This document shows, one piece after another, positions 26,895 through 35,512 of a stretch of 64,000 nt of DNA (position 1 is its first letter; each line of letters opens with the position of its first letter). Under the pieces are notes generated by a model. It did no database searches. It was not told the origin of the DNA and worked only from the letters and a program-made list of their open reading frames with translations. The DNA comes from Flavobacterium chungbukense. Lineage in GTDB: Bacteria > Bacteroidota > Bacteroidia > Flavobacteriales > Flavobacteriaceae. Position numbers and translations under genes: made by a program. The stretch lies in assembly GCF_020805785.1 (NCBI RefSeq), contig NZ_JAJGZV010000003.1, forward strand, positions 645,730 through 709,729, read 5' to 3'.

Positions 26895-28256
26895 TCAACC
26901 AAAAAGAATGCTGGCAACATCTTCAATTTTAGCAACCAATTCGATTTTGATTCCTGTATTTTTTAAAGCAATTTTGTTGTATTTAGAAACAAAGATAGTA
27001 TCAAAACCTAATTTTTCAGCTTCTTGAATGCGCTGATCCACACGATTAACAGGACGAATTTCTCCAGAAAGTCCGACTTCACCAGCAAAACAGAAGCCTT
27101 TTCCAACCGGAATATCTTCGTTTGATGATAAAATGGCCGCAACAACCGCTAAATCAATTGCTGGATCGTCAACCGAAATTCCGCCAGTAACATTCAGAAA
27201 AACGTCTTTGGCACCTAAACGGAAACCGGCTCTTTTTTCTAAAACAGCCAAAATCATATTTAGTCTTTTTGCGTTATAACCCGTTGTGCTTCTTTGAGGC
27301 GTTCCGTAAACAGCTGTGCTTACTAAAGATTGGATTTCAATCATCAGTGGACGCATCCCTTCAAGTGTTGTAGCAATTGCTGTTCCTGAAAGTTCTTCGT
27401 CTTTGTGTGAAATTAGAATTTCAGAAGGATTATTTACTTCACGCAAACCGCTTCCGAGCATTTCGTAAATTCCCAATTCAGCAGTCGACCCGAAACGGTT
27501 TTTCAAGGAACGCAAAATGCGATATACATGGTTTCGATCACCTTCAAATTGTAAAACGGTATCAACCATATGTTCCAAAATTTTTGGACCAGCGATATTT
27601 CCGTCTTTGGTAATATGTCCAATTAAAATAACTGGAATATTACTTTCTTTGGCAAATTTGATCAATTCTGCAGTGGTTTCTCGAATTTGAGAAATACTTC
27701 CCGCTGTTGATTCGATATAATCTGTATGTAAAGTCTGAATCGAGTCAATAATAACAACTTCAGGCTGAATAGTCTCAATTTGTTTAAAGATATTTTGCGT
27801 TTTGGTTTCGGTTAGAATATAACAGTTTTCGCTATTTGGCGTAATTCTTTCCGCGCGCATTTTAATTTGTTTCTGACTTTCTTCTCCAGAAACATACAAG
27901 GTTTTATAAGGTAATTTTAAAGAAACTTGCAGCAAAAGTGTACTTTTTCCGATGCCGGGTTCTCCGCCCAAAAGCGTTAAAGATCCAGGAACAAGTCCGC
28001 CTCCTAAAACACGATTCAATTCACTGTCTGTGGTGTCCATTCGGACTTCCTGAGCAGAATCAATTTCGTTAATTTTTAAAGGTCTTGGTGCTTTTCCAGT
28101 TGGAGCAGATTCGCTTTTCCAAGCTACTTTATCCTGTTTTTGAATGATTTCTTCGGCAATCGTATTCCATTCTTTGCAGGCATTGCATTGTCCTTGCCAT
28201 TTGGCATATTGAGTTCCGCAGTTCTGACAAAAAAAGGAAGTTTTAACTTTTGACAT
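26895..28256 (-). CDS. radA: DNA repair protein RadA
   Basis: Hexameric branch-migration ATPase that aids homologous recombination. The 453 residues have an N-terminal C4 zinc finger (Cys10, 13, 24, 27), then a RecA-like core with Walker A GGEPGIGKSTLLLQ near residue 95 and the RadA-specific KNRFGS motif near residue 250. The C-terminal domain is Lon-protease-like (GISVDDPAIDLAVVAAIL), usually without protease activity. It overlaps the upstream hydrolase stop by one base, so both are cotranscribed. Confidence 0.97.
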   Translation of the reverse strand: MSKVKTSFFCQNCGTQYAKWQGQCNACKEWNTIAEEIIQKQDKVAWKSESAPTGKAPRPLKINEIDSAQEVRMDTTDSELNRVLGGGLVPGSLTLLGGEPGIGKSTLLLQVSLKLPYKTLYVSGEESQKQIKMRAERITPNSENCYILTETKTQNIFKQIETIQPEVVIIDSIQTLHTDYIESTAGSISQIRETTAELIKFAKESNIPVILIGHITKDGNIAGPKILEHMVDTVLQFEGDRNHVYRILRSLKNRFGSTAELGIYEMLGSGLREVNNPSEILISHKDEELSGTAIATTLEGMRPLMIEIQSLVSTAVYGTPQRSTTGYNAKRLNMILAVLEKRAGFRLGAKDVFLNVTGGISVDDPAIDLAVVAAILSSNEDIPVGKGFCFAGEVGLSGEIRPVNRVDQRIQEAEKLGFDTIFVSKYNKIALKNTGIKIELVAKIEDVASILFG

Positions 28257-29410
28257 TATCTATTTTTTTTCGCAAGCGTATTCATTTCATCGATTTTCTC
28301 ATACATCAAATCTTTATTCAAATCACCAATCGGTTCCATTTGCGAAGCGTTTTGATATTTCTTTGAAGCATGTTTCGGATCGCCTTGCTTTTCGTACATT
28401 AAACCTAATTCATATTCTCCCAACATGGCTTTTGGATAATTTACATTTCCTATTTCAGCCATTTTTCCTAATTCGCTGTAAGCGTTGTTTCTTAAAATAA
28501 TATTTTCAATTACTTTAAAATCACTCATTCTAACAGGAATTTGAACTCCTAAAACTTGTGACATTGCATTGTATTTATTCTCCAAATATTCTGCATATCC
28601 AGATTGAAGAACGGCAATTTTATCATTGTATTCTGCAGAATTTATCGGTCTATAAACTTCAAATATCTGATAAAGGGCACTCGGAATAGAATGCAGCACT
28701 TCTGTATAATGTGTAGTGCCTTTAAAAACTTCATATTTATAATTTACTAACGGATTATTTGCAATTTTAATATTGCTGTTCAATTTATCTATCGGTTCTT
28801 TAATTTTTTTGATATCTCCATCAGCAGCCGATAAGTAAAAGAAAATAGGTTCTTTTACTTTTGCAAACTTTTCTGGAATTCGAACTTCCATTTTAGGTGC
28901 TAATTCTGGACTTAAACAGATATAAGCATTAAAAATTGAGGTTTCTTTATACAAATAAAAATTAGCAAAACCTGCTGTTAAATCATGTCCTGCAATAATT
29001 CTAAACGGAGAAGTTCTGTATTTTTTTTCGATATATGGAATTAATTCTGCTCCAATAAATTCGAAAAATTTAGCACCTTTCTCAAAAGGAAGCCCAGTAT
29101 TTTGATCGATTGTTGTATCGTCAAAACGTTCTCCATCTTTATTTTGGTGAATTCCGATAATGATCATCTCCGGAATATCATCCCAATAATTACCATAACT
29201 TACAGCTCCAGAAAATGGATCAAATAAATAATCTCCATCTAATAAATATAGAACAGGATATTTTTTGTCTTTGTTGGCTTCATAAGAAGCAGGAAGTCCG
29301 ATGGTGATTCTTCGTTCTTCTCCTAGTTTTTCCGATTTAATATTGTCGAACGTTTTTTGTGCGAACGACGAAAATGAAATAAAAAGAATTAGTAGGTAAA
29401 CTTTTTTCAT
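28256..29410 (-). CDS. Exported esterase-like alpha/beta-hydrolase with TPR tail; nucleophile position is Asp
   Basis: A 384-residue protein with signal peptide MKKVYLLILFISFSSFAQKT. Residues ~25-260 resemble the enterochelin esterase/esterase D type of alpha/beta-hydrolase (RRITIGLPASYEANKDKKYP, VLYLLDGDYLFDP). The nucleophile elbow reads IIAGHDLTAGFANF, so Asp143 stands where Gly-x-Ser-x-Gly would have serine. It may be a non-classical or inactive hydrolase. The last ~70 residues look like a TPR (GEYELGLMYEKQGDPKHASKKYQNA). First gene of the radA operon; substrate unknown. Confidence 0.82.
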   Translation of the reverse strand: MKKVYLLILFISFSSFAQKTFDNIKSEKLGEERRITIGLPASYEANKDKKYPVLYLLDGDYLFDPFSGAVSYGNYWDDIPEMIIIGIHQNKDGERFDDTTIDQNTGLPFEKGAKFFEFIGAELIPYIEKKYRTSPFRIIAGHDLTAGFANFYLYKETSIFNAYICLSPELAPKMEVRIPEKFAKVKEPIFFYLSAADGDIKKIKEPIDKLNSNIKIANNPLVNYKYEVFKGTTHYTEVLHSIPSALYQIFEVYRPINSAEYNDKIAVLQSGYAEYLENKYNAMSQVLGVQIPVRMSDFKVIENIILRNNAYSELGKMAEIGNVNYPKAMLGEYELGLMYEKQGDPKHASKKYQNASQMEPIGDLNKDLMYEKIDEMNTLAKKNR

Positions 29411-29614
29411 GATTTGAGGGATTTCAGTGAATTAAAAAGTATTGAAAATAGGGTAGCAATATACTATTTTATTTGCTTCTTTATGAAGTTGGTTTTTAAA
29501 ATTGAAGCAAAGATTTACAAGCCTAAAATCTTTTCAAATTTAGGCAAAAGGAGGCCTTTTTGTACAAAATGGACTTTTGACAAAGTAAGAGAATTCGATA
29601 AGAAAAGGAAAATC

Positions 29615-29965
29615 TTAAGTTAAAGAATTGTCATTTTCATTAGGGAAAATAATCCATGGCTTGAAGGTTTTAGCTTCTTCAAAATCCAAAGTAGCGTAAG
29701 AAATAATAATAATGATATCATCTTTCTGTACTTTTCTTGCTGCAGGACCATTCAAAGTAATTTCGCCTGAATTTTTTTCACCTTTAATAGCGTAAGTTTC
29801 AAAACGCTCGCCATTATTAATGTTAACAATAGATACCTTTTCGCCTTCAATAATATTTGAAGCTTCCAGTAGAGTTTCATCAATAGTAATGCTGCCAATA
29901 TAATTTAAATCGGCACCCGTTACTTTAACGCGATGAATTTTTGATTTTATAACTTGAATTTGCAT
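29615..29965 (-). CDS. panD: Aspartate 1-decarboxylase
   Basis: Makes beta-alanine from aspartate for pantothenate synthesis. The 116-residue zymogen self-cleaves between Gly24 and Ser25 in LNYIGSITIDE; the new N-terminal serine becomes the catalytic pyruvoyl group. NGPAARKVQKDDIIIIISYA is the conserved C-terminal strand region. It starts 14 bases after panC ends, on the same strand, so panC and panD form an operon that supplies both pieces of the last pantothenate step. Confidence 0.97.
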   Translation of the reverse strand: MQIQVIKSKIHRVKVTGADLNYIGSITIDETLLEASNIIEGEKVSIVNINNGERFETYAIKGEKNSGEITLNGPAARKVQKDDIIIIISYATLDFEEAKTFKPWIIFPNENDNSLT

Positions 29966-29979
29966 GTTGCAAAGTTAGA

Positions 29980-30828
29980 TTAATTAAATGAAATGGTGTC
30001 TATCAGTCTTATAGAATTAACAAATACTGCTATAAAAGCACGATAGTTTTTATCATTCTCTTTTTGATTAATAGGTAAAAGTGTTGATTCGTCAGCAATG
30101 ACAAAATATTCCAGTTCGAAGTCTTTATTGTCTTTAAAAGAATTTTCTACAAATTCAATTGTTTCTTGCGGAGAGTTATTCTGGAAAATCTCTTTAGCTT
30201 CAGTTAGCGTTTTATAAATAATCGAAGCATTTTTTCTTTCTTCGCTAGTCAAACGTTCATTACGAGAACTCATTGCCAGCTGGTTTTCTTCTCTAAAAAT
30301 AGGACAGCCAACAATATTTACAGGTAAATTTGTTTTTTCTACTAGTTTTTTAACAATTTGAAGCTGTTGAAAATCTTTCTCTCCAAAATAGGCGTTGGTT
30401 GGAGTTACAATTTCAAATAACCTTTTTACAATTGTTCCAACTCCGTTAAAATGGCCTGGCCTAAATTTTCCTTCCATTTGATTTTCCAATCCGTCGAAAT
30501 CAAAAGTCTGAGAAATCGTATTTCCTTCATAAATATCTTCGACCGAAGGTGCATATAAAATAATTTTATCACTTAATGTACGCATTTTCTTAACATCTTC
30601 TTCAAGAGTTCTTGGATATTTTGCTAAATCTTCGGGATTATTAAATTGAGTTGGATTGACAAAAATGCTCACAACTGTATCGTCGTTTTCTTTTAACGAA
30701 CGTTGCATTAAAGCCAAATGGCCTTGGTGTAAAGCGCCCATTGTAGGTACAAATCCGATGGTTGAATTTGCGGTTTTGATAGTTTTAAGATAAGCTATCA
30801 ACGCTGCTTTACTGTAGAAAATATGCAT
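29980..30828 (-). CDS. panC: Pantothenate synthetase (pantoate--beta-alanine ligase)
   Basis: Joins pantoate and beta-alanine with ATP to form pantothenate. The 282 residues have PTMGALHQGHLALMQ (ATP-binding HxGH), FVNPTQFNNPEDLAKYPRT, YFGEKDFQQLQIV and MSSRNERLT. The ATG at 30828 (MHIFYSKAALIAYLKTIKT) is chosen over one at 30858 because a -7 element overlaps the latter and the resulting length is the family norm. It is the promoter-proximal gene of the panC-panD operon. Confidence 0.97.
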   Translation of the reverse strand: MHIFYSKAALIAYLKTIKTANSTIGFVPTMGALHQGHLALMQRSLKENDDTVVSIFVNPTQFNNPEDLAKYPRTLEEDVKKMRTLSDKIILYAPSVEDIYEGNTISQTFDFDGLENQMEGKFRPGHFNGVGTIVKRLFEIVTPTNAYFGEKDFQQLQIVKKLVEKTNLPVNIVGCPIFREENQLAMSSRNERLTSEERKNASIIYKTLTEAKEIFQNNSPQETIEFVENSFKDNKDFELEYFVIADESTLLPINQKENDKNYRAFIAVFVNSIRLIDTISFN

Positions 30829-30851
30829 TGAGGTATTATTAAAATTTAGTG

Positions 30852-30898
30852 CAAACATAATATATTAGTTATAAACTGCATAAAATTTTGTAATTTTG
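30852..30898. promoter_or_regulatory. Divergent -7 elements for panC and the GT5-like gene
   Basis: On the minus strand TATGTTTG (30859 to 30852) lies 23 bases before the panC ATG. On the plus strand TAATTTTG (30891-30898) lies 37 bases before the next gene. Neither has a clear TTG at the -33 distance. The compact spacing implies the two transcripts start within about 60 bases of each other. Confidence 0.45.
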
Positions 30899-30935
30899 CG
30901 ACGTTTTTATTACCAAAATTAAGTAAAATACTATT

Positions 30936-31742
30936 ATGAAAGATAAGAGGATATTATATGTATCATCTGAAGTCGTGCCTTATTTGGCTGAAAATGAGGT
31001 TTCTTTAATGTCTTATGACGTTCCGAAAATGATTAATGATCAAGGCGGTCAGATAAGAATTTTCATGCCAAGATACGGGAATATCAATGAAAGAAGACAT
31101 CAATTGCATGAAGTGATTAGACTTTCCGGAATGAATTTGGTAGTGAATGACTTAGATATGCCATTGATTATTAAAGTAGCGTCAATTCCGAAGGAAAGAA
31201 TTCAGGTTTACTTTATTGATAATGACGAATACTTTAAACGCAAAGCAACTTTCGCTGATGAAGAAGGTGTTTTGTATCCAGATAATGATGAAAGAGCAAT
31301 TTTCTTTGCTAAAGGTGTCGTAGAAACAGTGAAAAAATTGAACTGGGTTCCAGATATCATTCATGTTCATGGATGGCTGGCGGCAATGCTGCCGATCTAT
31401 ATGAAACATTATTACAAAAATGAAGCATTATTTTCTGAAACTAAAATTATCACCTCTGTTTACGGACAGTCTTTTGATGAAAATTTAGATTTGGAAATGA
31501 TCAATAAAGTTAAATTTGACGGTGTTCCTCATGAAGCTGTTTCAGATTTAGAGGTTCCAAATTACGAGAATGTTTTAAAAGCTAGCATTTTACATTCTGA
31601 TGGTGTAATAATTGCATCTGAAAATGTTTCTCCAAGTTTAACAAAATTTATAGAATCTTCAGGAAAACCTTTTTTACCTTTCGCCGCGAAAGATGCATTT
31701 GCTGACGCTTATACAAATTTCTATAGAACATTTGGACTTTAA
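30936..31742 (+). CDS. Glycogen/starch synthase catalytic-domain-like protein, N-terminal half only
   Basis: A 268-residue protein aligned by eye with the N-terminal GT5 domain of glycogen synthase: MKDKRILYVSSEVVPYL, PRYGNINERRHQLHEV, NDERAIFFAKGVVETVKKL, PDIIHVHGWLAAMLPIYMK. The substrate-binding K-T-G-G-L that follows SEVxP in GlgA is absent (here SEVVPYLAENEVSL). The whole C-terminal nucleotide-sugar domain is also missing. It is intact and sits in an operon-like row with a DUF4270 lipoprotein and glmS, so it is not simply decaying. Probably non-catalytic or dependent on a partner; function unknown. Confidence 0.85.
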   Translation: MKDKRILYVSSEVVPYLAENEVSLMSYDVPKMINDQGGQIRIFMPRYGNINERRHQLHEVIRLSGMNLVVNDLDMPLIIKVASIPKERIQVYFIDNDEYFKRKATFADEEGVLYPDNDERAIFFAKGVVETVKKLNWVPDIIHVHGWLAAMLPIYMKHYYKNEALFSETKIITSVYGQSFDENLDLEMINKVKFDGVPHEAVSDLEVPNYENVLKASILHSDGVIIASENVSPSLTKFIESSGKPFLPFAAKDAFADAYTNFYRTFGL

Positions 31743-31763
31743 AATTTTAACTTATTATAAAAC

Positions 31764-33344
31764 ATGATTAATACTTCTTTTATTAAGAAATTTCTTTTAG
31801 CTTTAACTGTAGTTTTTTTATATTCTTGCGATAAAGATTTTAATGCAATTGGTGATGGTTTAATTGGAGATGATCATTTTGGGCTTGAGCCTGAAAAATA
31901 TGATGTTTTAGCTTTTAATCAGGAAATTACGCCTGTTCAATCAAATTTTTTACCTACAAATGCTTTGGGTATTTATGATAATCCAGTTTTTGGAACTACA
32001 ACTGCAAATTTTGTGACGCAGGTAGTAATGTCATCTTATGCTCCAACTATTGGTGAGTCGCCTGTTATTGAAAGTGTTACTTTGAATATTCCTTATTTTA
32101 GCCATGTAACAGCAACTTCAGCAGAAGGAGATAATACATATGTGCTGGATTCTATTTATGGAAGTAAAGATGGAAAACTTGACTTGAAGATTTACGAATC
32201 GGGTATTCAGATGAGAAATAGCTATTTTAATGGTGGTTCTCAATTGACACAATTTTATTATACAGATCAAAATACTGAATTTGATAATAAAAAAATTGGT
32301 GCCTTTTTAAATGACAGTAACACTGCTTCTGAAAATACACAATTTGTTTTTAGTGCTGCCGAATACAAGGATAGTATTACTACAGATGGTAAAAAAACGC
32401 TTAGCAGAGTAAAACCGGAAATGCGTTTAAACTTAAACAAATCATTTTTTCAACAAAAAATATTAAATGCTCCCGCTTCAAAACTTGCGTCTGATGATGT
32501 TTTTCAGGAATATTTTAGAGGATTATATTTTAATGTTGCAAAATCTGGAACAAGTCCAAGTAATTTAGCTCTTTTGAATTTTGCAGAAGGAAAAATAACT
32601 ATAAAATATAAAGCAAAAACCGCCTCTACAACTGATGATCCTAATTTGACAGAAGATAAACAGATTGTTTTGAATCTTACTACTGGAAGTGCAGTAAATC
32701 CGGCTGCTACAGCTAGTTTGCTCGATGAAATTCGAAAGCCAGATTATGAAGCCGCTATAACTACCAATGTAAATAAAACAGAAGGAGACGAAAGATTGTA
32801 TTTAAAAGGCGGAAAAGGTTCTGCTGGAGTTATTCGTTTAAGTGGTTTTGCTTCTCAATTGGCAACAATTAGAGATAAGGGCTGGAAAGTAAATGAAGCC
32901 AATCTTGTTTTTTATATAGATGCTGAAAAAATGACTAGTGCTGACGAACCAATTAGGTTATACTTGTATGATTTAGATAATAATACGGTTTTAGCAGATT
33001 ATTCGACAGAATCTTATGGAGGGGTAATTACTAAAGGTACTGATAAAAGAGGAAAGACATATAAATTTAGAATTACAAATCATATTCGAAATCTTATTAA
33101 AGATGCAACAGTTAAAAATGTTGATTTAGGAATTGTTGTTTCACAATCAACAGGAACTGCTTCGGTTGCATCAAATGTTTTGAAAAATAAGATTCAAATT
33201 CAAGATGATCCTGTAAAGTATTTTTCACAAGTACCAAGAGGGTCTATTATGAGTACTTTAGGTACAATCTTGTATGGAGGAAAGTCTACTGTTCCAGACG
33301 ACAAAAGATTGAGACTTGAAGTCTACTACACGAAACCAAATTAA
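31764..33344 (+). CDS. DUF4270 lipoprotein
   Basis: A 526-residue predicted outer-membrane lipoprotein (MINTSFIKKFLLALTVVFLY, then SC; lipobox cysteine 22). The mature start CDKDFNAIGDGLIGDDHF is typical of DUF4270. The body is beta-rich (ESVTLNIPYFS, NEANLVFYIDAEKM, PIRLYLYDLDNNTVLADY) and resembles secreted carbohydrate-binding or DNRLRE-like folds. The family is restricted to Bacteroidota and its role is not settled. It lies 21 bases after the GT5-like gene and 9 bases before glmS, which suggests a link to sugar or envelope metabolism. Confidence 0.88.
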   Translation: MINTSFIKKFLLALTVVFLYSCDKDFNAIGDGLIGDDHFGLEPEKYDVLAFNQEITPVQSNFLPTNALGIYDNPVFGTTTANFVTQVVMSSYAPTIGESPVIESVTLNIPYFSHVTATSAEGDNTYVLDSIYGSKDGKLDLKIYESGIQMRNSYFNGGSQLTQFYYTDQNTEFDNKKIGAFLNDSNTASENTQFVFSAAEYKDSITTDGKKTLSRVKPEMRLNLNKSFFQQKILNAPASKLASDDVFQEYFRGLYFNVAKSGTSPSNLALLNFAEGKITIKYKAKTASTTDDPNLTEDKQIVLNLTTGSAVNPAATASLLDEIRKPDYEAAITTNVNKTEGDERLYLKGGKGSAGVIRLSGFASQLATIRDKGWKVNEANLVFYIDAEKMTSADEPIRLYLYDLDNNTVLADYSTESYGGVITKGTDKRGKTYKFRITNHIRNLIKDATVKNVDLGIVVSQSTGTASVASNVLKNKIQIQDDPVKYFSQVPRGSIMSTLGTILYGGKSTVPDDKRLRLEVYYTKPN

Positions 33345-33353
33345 TAAATATAT

Positions 33354-35204
33354 ATGTGTGGAATTGTTGGATATATCGGTCATAGAGATGCGTATCCTAT
33401 TGTTGTCAAAGGATTAAAGCGTCTTGAGTACAGAGGATATGATAGTGCCGGCGTTATGTTGTATGACGAAGAGTCTGGCGTAAAAGTTTGTAAAACAAAA
33501 GGCAAGGTTTCAGATCTTGAAGCTAAAGCCAATGAAGGTTTTACTGTAAAGGGAAATATTGGAATTGGGCATACACGTTGGGCAACACATGGTGTTCCTA
33601 ATGATGTCAATTCACATCCTCATGTTTCTAATTCTGGAGATTTAGTAATTATTCATAACGGAATTATAGAAAATTACGCTCCATTAAAAGAAGAACTTAT
33701 CAAAAGAGGTTATACTTTTAAATCAGATACGGATACTGAGGTTTTAGTTAATTTAATAGAAGAAGTTCAAAAGAAAGAAAATATTAAATTAGGAAAAGCT
33801 GTTCAGATTGCACTTAACCAAGTGGTTGGGGCTTATGCAATTGCTGTTTTTGATAAAAAAAATCCAAACGAACTTGTTGCGGCTAGATTAGGAAGTCCGT
33901 TGGCAATTGGTGTTGGAGAAGGTGAATACTTTGTAGCTTCTGATGCGTCACCATTTATCGAATATACTTCTAATGCAGTGTATTTGGAAGATGGCGAAAT
34001 GGCGAATATCAGATTGCATAAAGCTATTAAAATCAGAAAAATTAAAGATGACTCGTTAGTTGATCCTTATATTCAAGAACTTCAGATGAATTTGGAGCAG
34101 ATTGAGAAAGGGGGTTACGATCATTTTATGTTGAAAGAAATCTACGAGCAGCCAAGTGTAATTAAAGATACTTACAGAGGAAGACTTCATGCAAATGAAG
34201 GAATCGTTCAAATGGCTGGTGTTGAGGATAATCTGGAAAAATTCTTAAATGCAAAACGTATTCTAATTGTAGCTTGCGGAACTTCTTGGCACGCAGGTTT
34301 AGTTGCAGAATATATTTTTGAGGAATTTACACGTATTCCAGTTGAAGTAGAATATGCTTCTGAATTCAGATACAGAAACCCAATCATCAATAAAGATGAT
34401 GTTGTAATTGCTATTTCGCAATCAGGAGAAACTGCAGATACAATGGCGGCTATTAAATTAGCAAAAGAAAATGGAGCTTTCGTATTTGGTGTTTGTAATG
34501 TTGTTGGGTCTTCTATATCAAGAGAAAGTCATGCAGGTGCTTATACACACGCTGGTCCAGAAATTGGTGTAGCTTCAACAAAAGCTTTTACTACTCAGAT
34601 TACCGTTTTAACGATGATTGCGTTAAAATTAGGAAAAGCAAAAGGAACATTGTCAAATACAGATTTCCATACTTATCTTCAAGAGTTAGAAATTATTCCT
34701 GAAAAAGTGGCTGAAGCTTTAGAAACTAATGACAAAGCAAAAGAAATTGCAGCGGCTTTTAAAGATTCGCCTAACTGTCTTTATTTAGGTAGAGGATATA
34801 ATTTCCCTGTTGCTTTAGAAGGAGCTTTAAAATTAAAAGAAATCTCATATATCCACGCAGAAGGTTATCCGGCTGCTGAGATGAAACACGGCCCGATTGC
34901 TTTAATTGATGAACATATGCCGGTTATTGTAATTGCTCCGAAACAAGGGCATTACGATAAGATTGTGAGTAACATTCAGGAAATTAAATCTAGAAGTGGT
35001 AAAATTATCGCTGTAGTTACAAAAGGAGATATTCAAGTTCGTGAATTGGCAGATTATGTAATCGAGATTCCAGAAACTTCAGATGCTTTATCTCCATTGG
35101 TTACAACTATTCCATTGCAATTGCTTTCTTATTATATTGCAGTTATGAGAGGTTGTAATGTAGATCAACCGCGTAACTTAGCTAAGTCAGTTACGGTAGA
35201 ATAG
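33354..35204 (+). CDS. glmS: Glutamine--fructose-6-phosphate aminotransferase (isomerizing)
   Basis: Makes glucosamine-6-phosphate, the first step to UDP-GlcNAc for peptidoglycan and LPS. The 616 residues start MCGIVGYIGHRDAYP; after Met removal, Cys1 is the glutaminase nucleophile. GIGHTRWATHG and HNGIIENY belong to the glutaminase domain. Two SIS sugar-isomerase domains (~285-425 and ~455-605) contain ISQSGETADTMAAI and HAEGYPAAEMKHGPIALI. It ends in LAKSVTVE like other GlmS enzymes. Last gene of the GT5-like/DUF4270/glmS row; a terminator follows. I see no glmS ribozyme-like leader. Confidence 0.97.
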   Translation: MCGIVGYIGHRDAYPIVVKGLKRLEYRGYDSAGVMLYDEESGVKVCKTKGKVSDLEAKANEGFTVKGNIGIGHTRWATHGVPNDVNSHPHVSNSGDLVIIHNGIIENYAPLKEELIKRGYTFKSDTDTEVLVNLIEEVQKKENIKLGKAVQIALNQVVGAYAIAVFDKKNPNELVAARLGSPLAIGVGEGEYFVASDASPFIEYTSNAVYLEDGEMANIRLHKAIKIRKIKDDSLVDPYIQELQMNLEQIEKGGYDHFMLKEIYEQPSVIKDTYRGRLHANEGIVQMAGVEDNLEKFLNAKRILIVACGTSWHAGLVAEYIFEEFTRIPVEVEYASEFRYRNPIINKDDVVIAISQSGETADTMAAIKLAKENGAFVFGVCNVVGSSISRESHAGAYTHAGPEIGVASTKAFTTQITVLTMIALKLGKAKGTLSNTDFHTYLQELEIIPEKVAEALETNDKAKEIAAAFKDSPNCLYLGRGYNFPVALEGALKLKEISYIHAEGYPAAEMKHGPIALIDEHMPVIVIAPKQGHYDKIVSNIQEIKSRSGKIIAVVTKGDIQVRELADYVIEIPETSDALSPLVTTIPLQLLSYYIAVMRGCNVDQPRNLAKSVTVE

Positions 35205-35230
35205 ATTTTATTTTTAGTTACAAATATGTT

Positions 35231-35263
35231 AAAAAAGCGAGATTTAGGTCTCGCTTTTTTTTA
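35231..35263 (+). terminator. Terminator after glmS
   Basis: AAAAAAGCGAGA and TCTCGCTTTTTT form a stem with a 6-base loop, followed by a long T-run. Confidence 0.9.
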
Positions 35264-35512
35264 TTGTCAAATTTTTTTTTCTGCATATGTATTTTTATGA
35301 AATTTTCAATTTTTTAGTGAAAATTTATATGTATGCATAGTATATTGGTTTTTCTTCTTGTTTTCTTTGATTTTAGTTTAATAAATTGAATTAAGAAATA
35401 GTTAAAATATTGTAAAAAATGATGCTAAATATGAATTTTATTTAACGTTTTTTTATGCATATTAAAATATTTATGTATTTTGGCTATATACTAACGAAAA
35501 AACTAAACCCAA
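35264..35512 (+). promoter_or_regulatory. Gene-free AT-rich leader of the TonB receptor gene
   Basis: Extremely AT-rich with no open frame. A near-match to the -7 element, TATTTTGG, lies about 35475-35485 and is one base short of consensus. No clear operator or riboswitch is visible. With the glmS terminator this makes a 308-base gap. Confidence 0.3.

Noticed and set aside
29414..29623. A 69-codon plus-strand frame between the esterase-like gene and panD
   Set aside because: Basic, low-complexity translation without recognisable features; it overlaps the panD end and lies in the promoter region of the minus-strand operon.
35264..35512. Possible riboswitch or glmS ribozyme-type element around glmS
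   Set aside because: The 5' gap of glmS is only 9 bases and the 3' region is plain AT-rich sequence after a terminator; no conserved core is recognisable.
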